This document shows, piece by piece, positions 42,906-51,520 of a stretch of 64,000 nucleotides of DNA. The notes beneath the pieces are model-generated. The model saw only the letters and a program-made list of their open reading frames with translations. It was not told the origin of the DNA and made no database searches. Source of the stretch: JALYXV01 sp963791545 (GTDB lineage: Bacteria > Actinomycetota > Acidimicrobiia > Acidimicrobiales > Palsa-688); assembly GCA_963791545.1 (NCBI GenBank), contig CAWBSR010000015.1:372001-436000 (forward strand), read 5' to 3'. The first letter of the stretch is position 1. Each line of letters starts with the position of its first letter. The position numbers and the translations under genes were made by a program.

Positions 42906-45236
42906 TCAGCCCTCCAGCAGACGGGCCGTGGCCCGGCGGCCGGGCCGCTTCACCACTTCGATGGCATGGGGAAGCTGCTCTTTGATATCGGAGTCGTGGG
43001 TCACCACGAGGATCTGGCGGAACCGGCCCCGGAGCCGCTCCAGGGCCAGCAGCATCCGGGCCTTGCGGTCCTGGTCGAGGGGACCGAAGACCTCGTCGAG
43101 GACCAGCAGCCCTACCGTGCCGCCCGATTGGAAACGGACGTGCTCGCTGATCGCCACCCGCAACGCCAAGTTGGCCAGGTCCACCTCGGAACCCGAGAAC
43201 CGGTCCAGCCCGAACACCCGCCCGCCGTCGCAGATCTGCAGCTCGTAGGTCTCCGGGTCGACCTCCAGCCGGTCGTATTCCTGGTCAGTCAACTCACTGA
43301 ACAGTTCCGCCGCCTGGACGGCCAGGCGGGGTCCCACACTGGCCACGATGGTGTTGCGGAAGGTGCTCAACAGGTCGGCCATGCGGCCCAGGTAGCGGCT
43401 GTCGTCGGCCAGCGACGCCAACTGGGCGTGCTGGGCCTCGCCGTCGGCCAGCCGGCGGGCCTCGCCCTCGGCGCGGGCCGCCGCCCCGGCCGCGGCCAGC
43501 CGGGCGTCTGAGGCCAGCCGGGCCGCCCGCTCGTCGGCTGCCAGAGCGTCGGCCCGCACCGCCGCGGCGGCCTCCAACTCCTCGCGCTGGAAACCCAGGC
43601 CGTGCAGCTTTTCCCGCAGCATCATGACCCGGTGGTCGGACTCCGCGACCCGCTCACGGGTGGCTTCCAGCTGGGCGGCCACCGCGGCCCGCCGCTCGAG
43701 GCGCCCCCGGAGCCGCTGGACCTCGGCGGCTGCCTTCCGGCGCCGTTCGACGTCGGCTCGCAAGCGGGCCAGCAGAGGCCCCAAGGACCCCCCGCCGTCC
43801 TTACCGTCGTCGCCGAGTTCGCTGACCCAGGCCGCCCCGGACAGGTCCCCCAAGGCCCGGCGGGCCGCAGCCACCGCCTCCTCGGCCCCGGCCCGCCGGG
43901 CGGACGCCTGCTCCCAAACCTGGCGGGCCTGGACCCGGCGGGCCTCCTCCTGGCGCAAGGCGGTGACCTTGGCCTGGGCGGTAACCAGCGCCTGGTCCAC
44001 TCCCGACCGTGACGCCGTCAGTTCCGCCAGCCGGGCCGTCGCTTCCTCGACTTCGGCGGCCCGATGAGCCTGCACCTGCTCGAAAGCGTCGCCCAGCGCC
44101 TGGCCGCACAGCGGGCAGTCGGCCTCTCCGGAGAGCTGCGCGCAACGCGACGCCTGGGTCCGGGCCCGGGCCAGCTCGTCGGTGACGGCGTCGATCGTAC
44201 CGGCGAGTCCCGCCGCCTGGGCCCGGGCGCGGTCAAGGACCCGCTGGGCCTCCTCGACTGTCCCCGGCGAGACGGCTTCGGGCTCGGGAGGAACGACCAC
44301 CGCAGCCAGTGTCCGCTCGGCCGTCACCACCGCCGCCACCAGCTCCAGCCGGCCTTCGGCTTCGGCCAAGCCCACCGATTGGGGCAGCAGCTCCTCCGCC
44401 TCGGCCGCGGCTGCCGCCAAACCCGACTGCTCGGCCTCCAGGATCCCGACTGCGGCCACGTCGGAATCCCGCTGGGCGCGGGCGGCCCGACCCTCGATCA
44501 CCAGGGCGTCGTACTCCTGTCGCAGCCGGTCCAGCCGCCCGAACGCCTCCTCCGCCGCCCGGGCGTGGCGTCGGGCGGCCATCGACGTCGCCTCCTCGGC
44601 CTCGGCCACCACTACCGCGGCATCGGCCGCGGCCGCGGCATCGGCGGCCTGGACCCGCAGGAGGCCCAGATCGGGAAGCATGGTCCGGAGCCGGTCGTGG
44701 CTGGCATTGGCCTCCCGGGCGTCCTTGCGGGCCGCGTCGCGCGCCACGTCGAGGGGGGTGATCCCGAGGAGCTGCAGCACCAACTCCCGTCGCTGGGCGG
44801 GCGTCCGGTCGGAGAAGGCGGCCAACTGCTTCTGCTCTGCGAACACCGACGCCCGGAAGGCGGCGTCATCCATGCCCAGCACCTGGTGCAGGTACCGGGT
44901 GGCGTCGCGCACCCCCTCAGCCATGGCCAGCCCATCGCAGTGAACCTCGGCCTTGGCCGTCAGATTGATCCCCGACAGCGACCGGCGCACCACGTACAGG
45001 TGACCCTCGTGCTCGAAGGTCACCTCAGCGACACAGTCACCCCCGACCCCGGCCGTCCGCACGTCTTCTTTGGCGGTGCGGGCCCGGCCCCACAGGGCGA
45101 ACAGAATCGCCTCCAGCAGGGTGCTCTTGCCCGACCCGTTGGGGCCGTAGATGCCGATCAGGCCGGGCGGCAGCTCCAGGTCGAGGGCCTCCTCGTATAC
45201 CCGGTAGTTGCGCAGGCTCAGCTGCTTCAGCAGCAC
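42906..45236 (-). CDS. sbcC: SbcC/Rad50-type ATPase
   Basis: A 776-residue SMC-like ATPase, the partner of the SbcD nuclease in DNA double-strand-break end processing. The N-terminal Walker A is GPNGSGKST, followed by FAEQKQLAAF (Q loop region). Two coiled-coil arms flank the zinc hook CPLCGQALG (about residue 370). The C-terminal lobe has FSGSEVDLANLALRVAIS (signature) and LLVLDEVFGPLD (Walker B). It is shorter than E. coli SbcC (about 1,050 residues) but typical for actinobacteria. It begins 16 bases after the sbcD stop. Confidence 0.93.
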   Translation of the reverse strand: MLLKQLSLRNYRVYEEALDLELPPGLIGIYGPNGSGKSTLLEAILFALWGRARTAKEDVRTAGVGGDCVAEVTFEHEGHLYVVRRSLSGINLTAKAEVHCDGLAMAEGVRDATRYLHQVLGMDDAAFRASVFAEQKQLAAFSDRTPAQRRELVLQLLGITPLDVARDAARKDAREANASHDRLRTMLPDLGLLRVQAADAAAAADAAVVVAEAEEATSMAARRHARAAEEAFGRLDRLRQEYDALVIEGRAARAQRDSDVAAVGILEAEQSGLAAAAAEAEELLPQSVGLAEAEGRLELVAAVVTAERTLAAVVVPPEPEAVSPGTVEEAQRVLDRARAQAAGLAGTIDAVTDELARARTQASRCAQLSGEADCPLCGQALGDAFEQVQAHRAAEVEEATARLAELTASRSGVDQALVTAQAKVTALRQEEARRVQARQVWEQASARRAGAEEAVAAARRALGDLSGAAWVSELGDDGKDGGGSLGPLLARLRADVERRRKAAAEVQRLRGRLERRAAVAAQLEATRERVAESDHRVMMLREKLHGLGFQREELEAAAAVRADALAADERAARLASDARLAAAGAAARAEGEARRLADGEAQHAQLASLADDSRYLGRMADLLSTFRNTIVASVGPRLAVQAAELFSELTDQEYDRLEVDPETYELQICDGGRVFGLDRFSGSEVDLANLALRVAISEHVRFQSGGTVGLLVLDEVFGPLDQDRKARMLLALERLRGRFRQILVVTHDSDIKEQLPHAIEVVKRPGRRATARLLEG

Positions 45237-45252
45237 CGGCCGCCCCTTCCGC

Positions 45253-46368
45253 TCATCCCGCCGCCTCCACGGCCCGGTCCAGATACTCCAACCCCAGCCG
45301 CCGGATCCGGTCCCGGTTCAGCCCCGTGAGGTCCTGGCTCTCGACATAGCTCTCCCACCGGGCGCCCATGGTGTCCATCTCCGGGAGCTCGGTTTCGTTG
45401 GTCACCGCTGCGAACTGGGGCTCCAGCTTCAGGAACAACCCGGCCCGGGCGGTGTCGCGCACCGTCTCCAGGTCCAAGAGCCGATAGGCCTCGGGATCGA
45501 CGCCGTCGAGGTACAGGCGGGCCACCGCACCCGCGGGCACCTGCTCGGCCCGGGCCAGCACCTGCTGCTGCAACTCGGCGGGCGACAGGCCGAGGGCGAA
45601 CACCGATTCCAGGGTCACCAGCGCCCGCTGCCCGCTGAGGGGGACATGGCGGCAGGCACCAGTGTCGGTGTCGAGCACCAGGATGCCCTTGGCCTTGTCC
45701 GGGTCGTCGGCGAAGGAGAAGGTGTCCGTCGATCCCGCGTACCAGATCCCCTCGGCGACGCGGGTGTGGAAGTGGTAGTGGCCGAGGAGCACGAAGTCGG
45801 ACCGCAGCAGCCCCGCGTCGACCTCGATCTCGTTGATATCGGCGTACCGGGGCTGGACCTGGGTGATCCGGGGATGGGTCAGCAACAGGTTGGCGCGGTC
45901 CAGGCTGCGGCTCCGGTCGGCCTCGGCCAGCGCCTCCAACGTGGCGTCGACCGAGAGCATCTGAGGCACCGCATGCACGGCCAGACCCGGCAGCTCGAAG
46001 CGGGCGTAGCTCAGCCGGTGGGCGAAGTACATCTCCGGGAAACCGTCGGCCAGCGCCGAATAGGGGCTCCCCGTCCCCGGCAGGCGGGGGGTGTCGTGAT
46101 TGCCGCTGATGATGACGGCCCGCAAGCCGTGCTCCCGGATGCGGGCCAGGGCCCGCTGGGCCAGCCGGTAGGAGCGGTAGGTGGGCCGTGGGTGGTCGAA
46201 GATGTCGCCCAGCCAGACGATGAGGTCGGGCTGCTGGGCCAAGGCCAACTCGACCGCCGCCTCGAACGACCGCTCGAAGTCCCATTCGCGCTGATTGATG
46301 CCCTCGGGGGTCGTGAACGGGTAGTACGACCGGCCCAGGTGGGCGTCGCCGATGGCCGCGATACGCAT
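45253..46368 (-). CDS. sbcD: SbcD/Mre11-type exonuclease
   Basis: A 371-residue calcineurin-like nuclease. Metal-binding motifs are all visible: GDAHLG, WLGDIFDH, SGNHDTP, LLTHPRI and LGHYHFH. With SbcC it forms the Mre11-Rad50-like complex that opens hairpins and processes broken or blocked DNA ends. It is the first gene of the sbcD-sbcC operon, on the minus strand and divergent from the NERD protein gene. Confidence 0.93.
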   Translation of the reverse strand: MRIAAIGDAHLGRSYYPFTTPEGINQREWDFERSFEAAVELALAQQPDLIVWLGDIFDHPRPTYRSYRLAQRALARIREHGLRAVIISGNHDTPRLPGTGSPYSALADGFPEMYFAHRLSYARFELPGLAVHAVPQMLSVDATLEALAEADRSRSLDRANLLLTHPRITQVQPRYADINEIEVDAGLLRSDFVLLGHYHFHTRVAEGIWYAGSTDTFSFADDPDKAKGILVLDTDTGACRHVPLSGQRALVTLESVFALGLSPAELQQQVLARAEQVPAGAVARLYLDGVDPEAYRLLDLETVRDTARAGLFLKLEPQFAAVTNETELPEMDTMGARWESYVESQDLTGLNRDRIRRLGLEYLDRAVEAAG

Positions 46369-46423
46369 GGCCCTAGTTTCTCAGGCCGGGGAGACGATTA
46401 CAGCGATGTGATTTGATCGGGGG

Positions 46424-47110
46424 GTGGGAAAACAGGTGGCGTGGCGCGATCAGCCTGGCGGGTCGGCTGCCGCCGCGGGCCGGCGGGCCCGGCGCCGCGC
46501 TCGGTGGCGCCGGCTGGGAACCCCCATTGGGGTCCTTACCTTGGTCGCCGCGGCTGCGGTCGGACTCGGCTGGCGCGACGGGCGGCTCCTGGCTGTCGGG
46601 GTGGCCGGGGCCGTGCTGCTCTGGCGGTCACGCCCATCGCCCGACCTCGACCGCTGGCACCGGGGGGCGAGCGGCGAGCAAGCCACGGCCCAATTGCTGG
46701 CCCGGCTGCCCCGGCGCTTCGTCGTCCTGCATGACCGTCGCCGCCCAGGCGACCGGGGCAACCTCGACCATATCGTGGTCGGGCCGAGCGGGGTCTGGGT
46801 CGTCGACTCCAAAGTCCGCCGAGCCCGCCTTAAGGTCCGCCGAGGCCAGGTCTGGGCGGGTGACCACGTCATCGACGTGGCACCGGTGGCGGCTCAGGCG
46901 TCCCGCCTCAAGGAGGCGCTCGGCGTGCCGGTGGCGGCGGTGGTTGCCGTGCACGGCGAGGGGCTGCCCCGCCGGGGCAAGAAAGTCGCAGGCGTGCGGA
47001 TTGTCCCTGCCCGGCGCCTGGTCCCGCGGCTACGGCGTGGGCAGCGACTGCGCTCAGCGCATGTCGCTGCCCTCGCCGGCCAGGTCGATAGGCTATTTCC
47101 GCCCTGCTAA
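46424..47110 (+). CDS. NERD (nuclease-related) domain membrane protein
   Basis: A 228-residue protein from a GTG start. A basic N-terminus and a hydrophobic segment (about 30-65) suggest membrane attachment. The NERD domain (about 80-190) has GASGEQATAQLLARLP, NLDHIVVGPSGVWVVDSKV, the D...DSK pattern of the nuclease-like fold. Its activity is unknown. It is next to sbcD, so a DNA-processing role is possible. Its stop overlaps the stop of the convergent peptide gene. Confidence 0.85.
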   Translation: MGKQVAWRDQPGGSAAAAGRRARRRARWRRLGTPIGVLTLVAAAAVGLGWRDGRLLAVGVAGAVLLWRSRPSPDLDRWHRGASGEQATAQLLARLPRRFVVLHDRRRPGDRGNLDHIVVGPSGVWVVDSKVRRARLKVRRGQVWAGDHVIDVAPVAAQASRLKEALGVPVAAVVAVHGEGLPRRGKKVAGVRIVPARRLVPRLRRGQRLRSAHVAALAGQVDRLFPPC

Positions 47111-47331
47111 CCGCCGGCCGGCGGGACCAGGTTGCCCTGCTGGATGGGGGTGGCCTGAACTGCGTTGGCATAGGCGGTGGAATTGTCGGACAACACGTTG
47201 GCGGCCACCGCGGCGTTGATCGGCACCGCCAGATTGGCATTGATGAGGGACATGGCGGCCCGCTCGGGCAGGGCTTCGCCCGCCAGATCGTCGAGCTCGG
47301 CCCGGGTGATCTTGCGAAAATCCTCAGCCAT
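47107..47331 (-). CDS. Leader-type short peptide A (LPERAAMSLI family)
   Basis: A 74-residue peptide, one of three paralogues. Residues 1-32 match the others nearly exactly (RAELDDLAGEALPERAAMSL, then INAN). The rest is AVPINAAVAANVLSDNSTAYANAVQATPIQQGN plus an extra LVPPAGG tail (described in full at residues 34-74). It has TAGGAGGAA seven bases before the ATG and lies 11 bases after paralogue B on the same strand. The conserved N-terminus with variable C-terminus is the layout of a precursor with leader and core, but no modification enzyme is adjacent. Confidence 0.75.
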   Translation of the reverse strand: MAEDFRKITRAELDDLAGEALPERAAMSLINANLAVPINAAVAANVLSDNSTAYANAVQATPIQQGNLVPPAGG

Positions 47332-47342
47332 TCAGGTTCCTC

Positions 47343-47546
47343 CTAGTTGTGCTGGATGATCGGGGCGGTCTGCTGGGCGTTGGCATAGGCCACTGAGTTG
47401 TCCGACGCCACGTTCAGCGCGGCAGCCAGATTGACGGGCGCCGCGATGTTGGCGTTGATCAGGGACATGGCGGCTCGCTCGGGCAATGCCTCTCCCGCCA
47501 GGTCGTCCAGCTCGGCGCGCGTCAACTTCCGGTAGTCATCGCTCAT
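47343..47546 (-). CDS. Leader-type short peptide B (LPERAAMSLI family)
   Basis: A 67-residue peptide beginning MSDDYRKLTRAELDDLAGEA, followed by LPERAAMSLINANIAAPVN. Its C-terminal part has AYANAQQTAPIIQHN. It is nearly identical to peptide C at 49713 and close to peptide A. AAGGAG is about 10 bases upstream of the ATG. It is first in a two-peptide operon (B then A) and is divergent from peptide D and the M50 protease gene, sharing a 116-base promoter region (47547-47662). Confidence 0.78.
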   Translation of the reverse strand: MSDDYRKLTRAELDDLAGEALPERAAMSLINANIAAPVNLAAALNVASDNSVAYANAQQTAPIIQHN

Positions 47547-47662
47547 TTCGAGATTTCTCCTTGGGGATCGCTCATACCGGGCGTCTCCGCCGCACCGGTG
47601 TAGTCGGTATTTCCCGGCGGGCTGAGGATGAAACCCCGAGATCCTTGGGTACGAAGGATGCC

Positions 47663-47872
47663 ATGGGACTGAGGGGGCGCTTGGAGCGCCAGATCCGGGC
47701 CATCGTCAACGAGGCGGCGGCCCACGGCGGGCGGGTCAACGTGGCGGGCCGGGCCAACTGGGTAGTGGTCCGCAATGAGGGTGAGGGTGGGGCGACGGCG
47801 ACCGCCTCGGCCGAGCAGATCGCTCCAATTGTCCAAGTTCCGCCCCGTGAGCCCGCCAGGGATGGGGATTGA
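47663..47872 (+). CDS. Small protein D sharing the C-terminal API(I/V)Q motif
   Basis: A 69-residue protein with GAAGGA six bases before the ATG. Its N-terminus (GLRGRLERQIRAIVNEAAAH) is unlike the other peptides, but residues about 47-58 read TASAEQIAPIVQ, echoing ANAQQTAPIIQ of peptides B and C at the same relative place near the end. It stands 79 bases before the M50 protease gene on the same strand. It might be a divergent precursor or a partner that mimics the peptides. Confidence 0.6.
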   Translation: MGLRGRLERQIRAIVNEAAAHGGRVNVAGRANWVVVRNEGEGGATATASAEQIAPIVQVPPREPARDGD

Positions 47873-47951
47873 CGGAGTTTGGGCCTTCTCGGGGCCGGGG
47901 ACAACCGTCGCCGTCAGTTGTTGGCCGAGCCGCTGGCAGAAGGAGCATTGG

Positions 47952-49634
47952 GTGACCATCAGTCCCGCGGAAACGTCAGCACCGGCTTCGGCCGCACCCC
48001 GGGCCTCTTTCCCCCCCCCGAAACTGGCCGAGGGGGTGCAGCTCATCGGGGAGTACGAAGGCTCGGGCTACAAGGAAGCGCCCTCGTTGGTCCGGCGCGG
48101 CGACGGCCAGGTCATCCAGCTGCCCGACCTGCTGTACCGCCTAGCCGACAAAGCGGACGGACAGCGGACCTTTCAGCAGCTGGCCACCGAGCTCGGTGAG
48201 GAGATCCATCGCCAGCTCGATCCCGATGACGTCCGGTTTCTCGTGGACGAGAAGCTCCGCCCGCTCGGCATCGTGGCAGCCGCCGATGGGAGCAGCCCGG
48301 AAATGGCCAAGGCCGACCCCTTCCTGGCGTTCCGCTTCCGCATCGGGGTGGTTTCGGAGCGGGTGTCGGAACTGCTGGGAACGGTGTTCAAGCCGCTCTT
48401 CCTGCCCGTGGTGGTGCTGGCGGTGTTGGTCGGGCTGATCGCGGCCGACTACTGGCTGTTCTTCCTCCACGGCGTGGCCCAGGCGCTCCGGCAGTCGTTC
48501 TTGCATCCGGGATTGTTCCTGCCCCTGTTCGCGGCCGTGGTGATCTCGGCGGCGCTGCACGAGATCGGCCATGCCGCCGCCTGCCGGTATGGCGGCGGCC
48601 ACCCGGGCAAGATGGGCTGCGGGCTGTACCTGGCCTGGCCGGCCTTCTATACCGACGTCACCGACGCCTACCGGCTGGGGAAGCGGGCCCGGCTGCGCAC
48701 CGACCTCGGGGGTGTCTACCTCAATGTCGTGATCATTGTGGCGACCGTCGGGGCGTTCTTCGCCACCCACTTCGAACCCCTGCTGCTACTGGTGCTCATC
48801 GAGCACCTCGAAATCGTCCACCAGCTCCTGCCCATCATTCGCTTGGACGGGTATTACATCGTGGCCGATCTGACCGGTGTCCCCGACCTGTTCGCCCGTA
48901 TCGGTCCCATCCTGTCCAGCGTCGTGCCGGGACGCCAACCCGACGAGCGGGTGATCGTGCTGAAGCGGTGGGTCCGCTGGGCGGTGACCGCGTGGGTGCT
49001 GGTCGTCATCCCCCTACTGGGCTTCGAGCTGTTGGTGGTGCTCATCCACCTGCCCCGGATCATCGCCACCGCCGGTGACTCAGCGGGCAGCCTCTGGGAC
49101 CACGCCAGCCGCACCATCAACCGAGGCGACGCCTTGGGCGCCATCTCCGACGGGGTTCAGTTGATCGTGTTGGCGATACCCATAATCGGCATCATGTTGA
49201 TGCTGTGGCGCTTCGCCAAGCAGGTGGTCGTCTGGGGATGGACTCGCACCGAGGGCCGTCCGGTGCGCCGGGCGCTGGCCGCCCTAGCCGGGATGGCCTG
49301 CCTTTCGTTGCTGCTGTTGTCGTGGCTGCCGGGGCGCAACTACCGTCCCATTCAGCCCCACGAGCGAGGAACCCTGAGCGAGGGCGTCGTGGCGGTGCGC
49401 TACCTCCCCCAGCATCCCAATCAGCTGGACCGCCGAGCCACGGCCCGTGATCTGCGCGCGACCAGCGTCTCCACCTCGACGACGGTGGTCGGCGCCAGTG
49501 GCTCGAGGGTGGCGACCACGACGACGACGATCATCCCGGGCTTCTCGGGGACGACCACCGTGACCAGGCCCCGCCACACATCTACGACGTTCACTACCGC
49601 GACCACGATTCCGCGGTCACCCCCGAGCACCTGA
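47952..49634 (+). CDS. M50-type membrane zinc metalloprotease with PqqD-like N-terminal domain
   Basis: A 560-residue protein from GTG (AGGAG upstream). Residues about 40-125 have a PqqD/RRE-like winged-helix pattern (VIQLPDLLYRLADKADGQRT, DDVRFLVDEKLRPLGIV), which in peptide systems binds leader peptides. Several membrane helices follow; the zinc site is LHEIGHA (His203, Glu204, His207) with LDGYY (Asp299) as the likely third ligand. This matches 'putative peptide zinc metalloproteases' of the YydH type. The C-terminus is a Thr/Ser-rich outer tail. It sits among the peptide genes and probably cleaves or exports them. Confidence 0.85.
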   Translation: MTISPAETSAPASAAPRASFPPPKLAEGVQLIGEYEGSGYKEAPSLVRRGDGQVIQLPDLLYRLADKADGQRTFQQLATELGEEIHRQLDPDDVRFLVDEKLRPLGIVAAADGSSPEMAKADPFLAFRFRIGVVSERVSELLGTVFKPLFLPVVVLAVLVGLIAADYWLFFLHGVAQALRQSFLHPGLFLPLFAAVVISAALHEIGHAAACRYGGGHPGKMGCGLYLAWPAFYTDVTDAYRLGKRARLRTDLGGVYLNVVIIVATVGAFFATHFEPLLLLVLIEHLEIVHQLLPIIRLDGYYIVADLTGVPDLFARIGPILSSVVPGRQPDERVIVLKRWVRWAVTAWVLVVIPLLGFELLVVLIHLPRIIATAGDSAGSLWDHASRTINRGDALGAISDGVQLIVLAIPIIGIMLMLWRFAKQVVVWGWTRTEGRPVRRALAALAGMACLSLLLLSWLPGRNYRPIQPHERGTLSEGVVAVRYLPQHPNQLDRRATARDLRATSVSTSTTVVGASGSRVATTTTTIIPGFSGTTTVTRPRHTSTTFTTATTIPRSPPST

Positions 49635-49648
49635 TCGCCAAATACGTT

Positions 49649-49669
49649 TTCCCCGCCGCGACCGGGGAA
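49649..49669 (+). terminator. Possible weak hairpin between protease and peptide C
   Basis: TTCCCCG and CGGGGAA pair perfectly over seven bases with a seven-base loop (49656-49662), followed by TAAAGC rather than a T run. It could be a partial terminator or an mRNA-stabilising hairpin that sets the ratio of peptide C to protease. The evidence is only the hairpin. Confidence 0.3.
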
Positions 49670-49712
49670 TAAAGCTCTCCGTAGCAACTAACTGAAAGGA
49701 ATAGCACACAAC

Positions 49713-49916
49713 ATGTCGGATGATTACCGGAAGTTGAGCCGTGCGGAACTCGACACCCTGGCCGGAGAGGAATTGCCGGAACGGGCCGCGATGTCCCTCA
49801 TCAATGCGAACATCGCCGCGCCGGTCAACGCCGCCGTGGCGCTGAATGCCCTCTCAGATGGCTCGACTGCGTACGCCAACGCACAGCAGACCGCTCCGAT
49901 CATTCAAGGCAACTGA
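49713..49916 (+). CDS. Leader-type short peptide C (LPERAAMSLI family)
   Basis: A 67-residue peptide, nearly identical to B: MSDDYRKLSRAELDTLAGEE, then LPERAAMSLINANIAAPVN and an ending AYANAQQTAPIIQGN. AAAGGA is 12 bases before the ATG. It lies 78 bases after the protease gene and 76 bases before a secreted protein gene on the same strand. It is a third copy on the opposite side of the protease, so the family has been kept in several copies around it. Confidence 0.78.
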   Translation: MSDDYRKLSRAELDTLAGEELPERAAMSLINANIAAPVNAAVALNALSDGSTAYANAQQTAPIIQGN

Positions 49917-49992
49917 GGCCCGACCAAGTCGCGGTGGGGCCCAGCTCGGCGGCTGGTGCCCCGCCGCCCTTTCCAGATCCAGGGGAGAAAAC

Positions 49993-50598
49993 ATGAAACG
50001 CAGTATGGCGGTAGCCGCGTGTCTGTTGGCAGTCTCATTCCTCGGTGCCTCGCCGGCGTTTGCCGATGGACTCACCTACGCGCATTCGAATATCGTGCAG
50101 GTGACCAACAGCAACAGTGCTGCCCCGGCCGTTCGCACCGCCAGCGCGGTCGCGTTCGACGGGGACAATGCTGCGGTCACCGATACCAATCTCGCCTACG
50201 CCACCGGATCCAACTGCACCGGTTGCCGCACGGTGGCGGTGGCAGTCCAAGTCGTAGTCGTCGAGGGAACCCCCTCCAACTACCAGCCCCAGAACGCGGC
50301 GGTGGCCGTCAATGACCACTGCACGTCGTGCCAGACGTTCGCCTACGCCCACCAGTACGTCATCCAGGTGACGCAGGAGCCCAACGGCGAGAACGCCGAG
50401 AGCGCGAGTAGCGCCCTGTGGCGGATCCAGTCGCAGATCTCCCAGGTCGCCCATTCCAACGTGGACTTCGCGACCATGAGCAGCCAGTTGGACCAGCTCA
50501 GCCTTCAGTTCTACAACACCGTCTACCAGGCGCTGCAGAACCAGAACGAGAATGGCGCCAAGAAATCCGAGGTCCGCGAGGTCAAGGGACAGAACTAG
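49993..50598 (+). CDS. Secreted protein with two CxxC motifs at the peptide/protease locus
   Basis: A 201-residue protein with a clean signal peptide (MKRSMAVAACLLAVSFLGAS, cleavage likely after AFA) and GGGGAG before the ATG. The mature part has two similar segments: AYATGSNCTGCRTVAVAVQVVVV and NDHCTSCQTFAYAHQYVIQV, each with CTxC, plus TYAHSNIVQVTNSN near the N-terminus. The AYA pattern loosely recalls AYANAQQT in peptides B and C. The C-terminus is helical and Asn/Gln-rich. I know of no function; it is probably a partner of the exported peptides or a structural surface protein. Confidence 0.7.
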   Translation: MKRSMAVAACLLAVSFLGASPAFADGLTYAHSNIVQVTNSNSAAPAVRTASAVAFDGDNAAVTDTNLAYATGSNCTGCRTVAVAVQVVVVEGTPSNYQPQNAAVAVNDHCTSCQTFAYAHQYVIQVTQEPNGENAESASSALWRIQSQISQVAHSNVDFATMSSQLDQLSLQFYNTVYQALQNQNENGAKKSEVREVKGQN

Positions 50599-50618
50599 CC
50601 GACCAGACCGAGGGGGAG

Positions 50619-51398
50619 CTAGACGAGAGTCGGTGTCGCCGGGACGGGCGACGCCGACTCGTCGCGTGGGAGCCAAAGCTGGCGGGCGATGGCCAGCCAC
50701 CACAGCGGGCCGAGGACCACCGAGGCCAGGCCTCCGGTAAGCAGAACCACGGCATTGACACTCAGAGCAGTGGCGACGAAAAGCAGCGCCATGTCGATCC
50801 CGAGGGCGATTCCCAGCCATCCCAGTCGGGGTTGCTGAAGGCGCCAGGCGAGGCCCACCACCAGCGCCACCAGGCCGGCCGCCCCGAAAGTGGCCAGGCC
50901 CCGGGGGTCCACCTGGGATGGAGAGACATGGGCGACAGCAATCGCGGCTCGGGTGGCGGCGTCGCCGGTGACGTAGCGGTGGGCCAGCTTGTCGACGCCG
51001 ACGAGATCGCTGAGCCCGTGGGCCGCGGTGGCCAGTCCCGCCACTACCGCCACCACGGCGGCCCAAGTGAGCGCGCGCCATTGGTGGCCCGCGGCTAGGC
51101 CCGTCCCTGGGCGTGGGCCTGGGCCTGGGCCTGGGCCTGGGCCTGGGCCATGGCCTTGGAGCCGCCCGAGGAGCGCAATGACGGCGGCGCCGCTGACCAT
51201 ACCGGAGATCACTAGGCAGACTGCCGCCAGGCGGGGCCCGGCAGGATGAGCGAGATAGGATCGGAAGAACTTGTCGATGTCGTTGCCTCGCTGGTCGGCG
51301 GGGGTGATGCCGAGATAGGCCACGGCATACAGGACGGACAACACCCCGACCGCGCCTGCACTGATCGCCCCGATGCGTTCGAAGACCCGGTCGTCCAT
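50619..51398 (-). CDS. Polytopic membrane protein
   Basis: A 259-residue protein with about six transmembrane segments (for example GAISAGAVGVLSVLYAVAYL, LAAVCLVISGMVSGAAVIAL, AAVVAVVAGLATAAHGL). A loop contains the run GPGPGPGPGPGP encoded by a hexanucleotide repeat at 51117-51155, likely to vary in length. No family is recognised with certainty. It is convergent with the secreted protein gene. Confidence 0.65.
   Translation of the reverse strand: MDDRVFERIGAISAGAVGVLSVLYAVAYLGITPADQRGNDIDKFFRSYLAHPAGPRLAAVCLVISGMVSGAAVIALLGRLQGHGPGPGPGPGPGPRPGTGLAAGHQWRALTWAAVVAVVAGLATAAHGLSDLVGVDKLAHRYVTGDAATRAAIAVAHVSPSQVDPRGLATFGAAGLVALVVGLAWRLQQPRLGWLGIALGIDMALLFVATALSVNAVVLLTGGLASVVLGPLWWLAIARQLWLPRDESASPVPATPTLV
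51117..51155. repeat. GGGCCT hexanucleotide repeat
   Basis: About six consecutive copies of the six-base unit CCTGGG lie in the coding region of the membrane protein. They encode alternating Gly-Pro and could expand or shrink without a frameshift. Confidence 0.9.
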
Positions 51399-51520
51399 CC
51401 GCGGAACCCCTCTCTCCTCGTGCCGCCTCCCGAGCCCATTCGCCGGACGGCCGTCCGTTGGATCACCGACTAGCGTCTGCCCGTCGTGATCCTTGGACCG
51501 CTTCGGGGCACACTTGGGCG

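Noticed and set aside
47107..49916. Phage-type or toxin-antitoxin small genes
   Set aside because: The small genes have near-identical leaders with variable tails and flank a protease; no toxin fold or HTH is visible.
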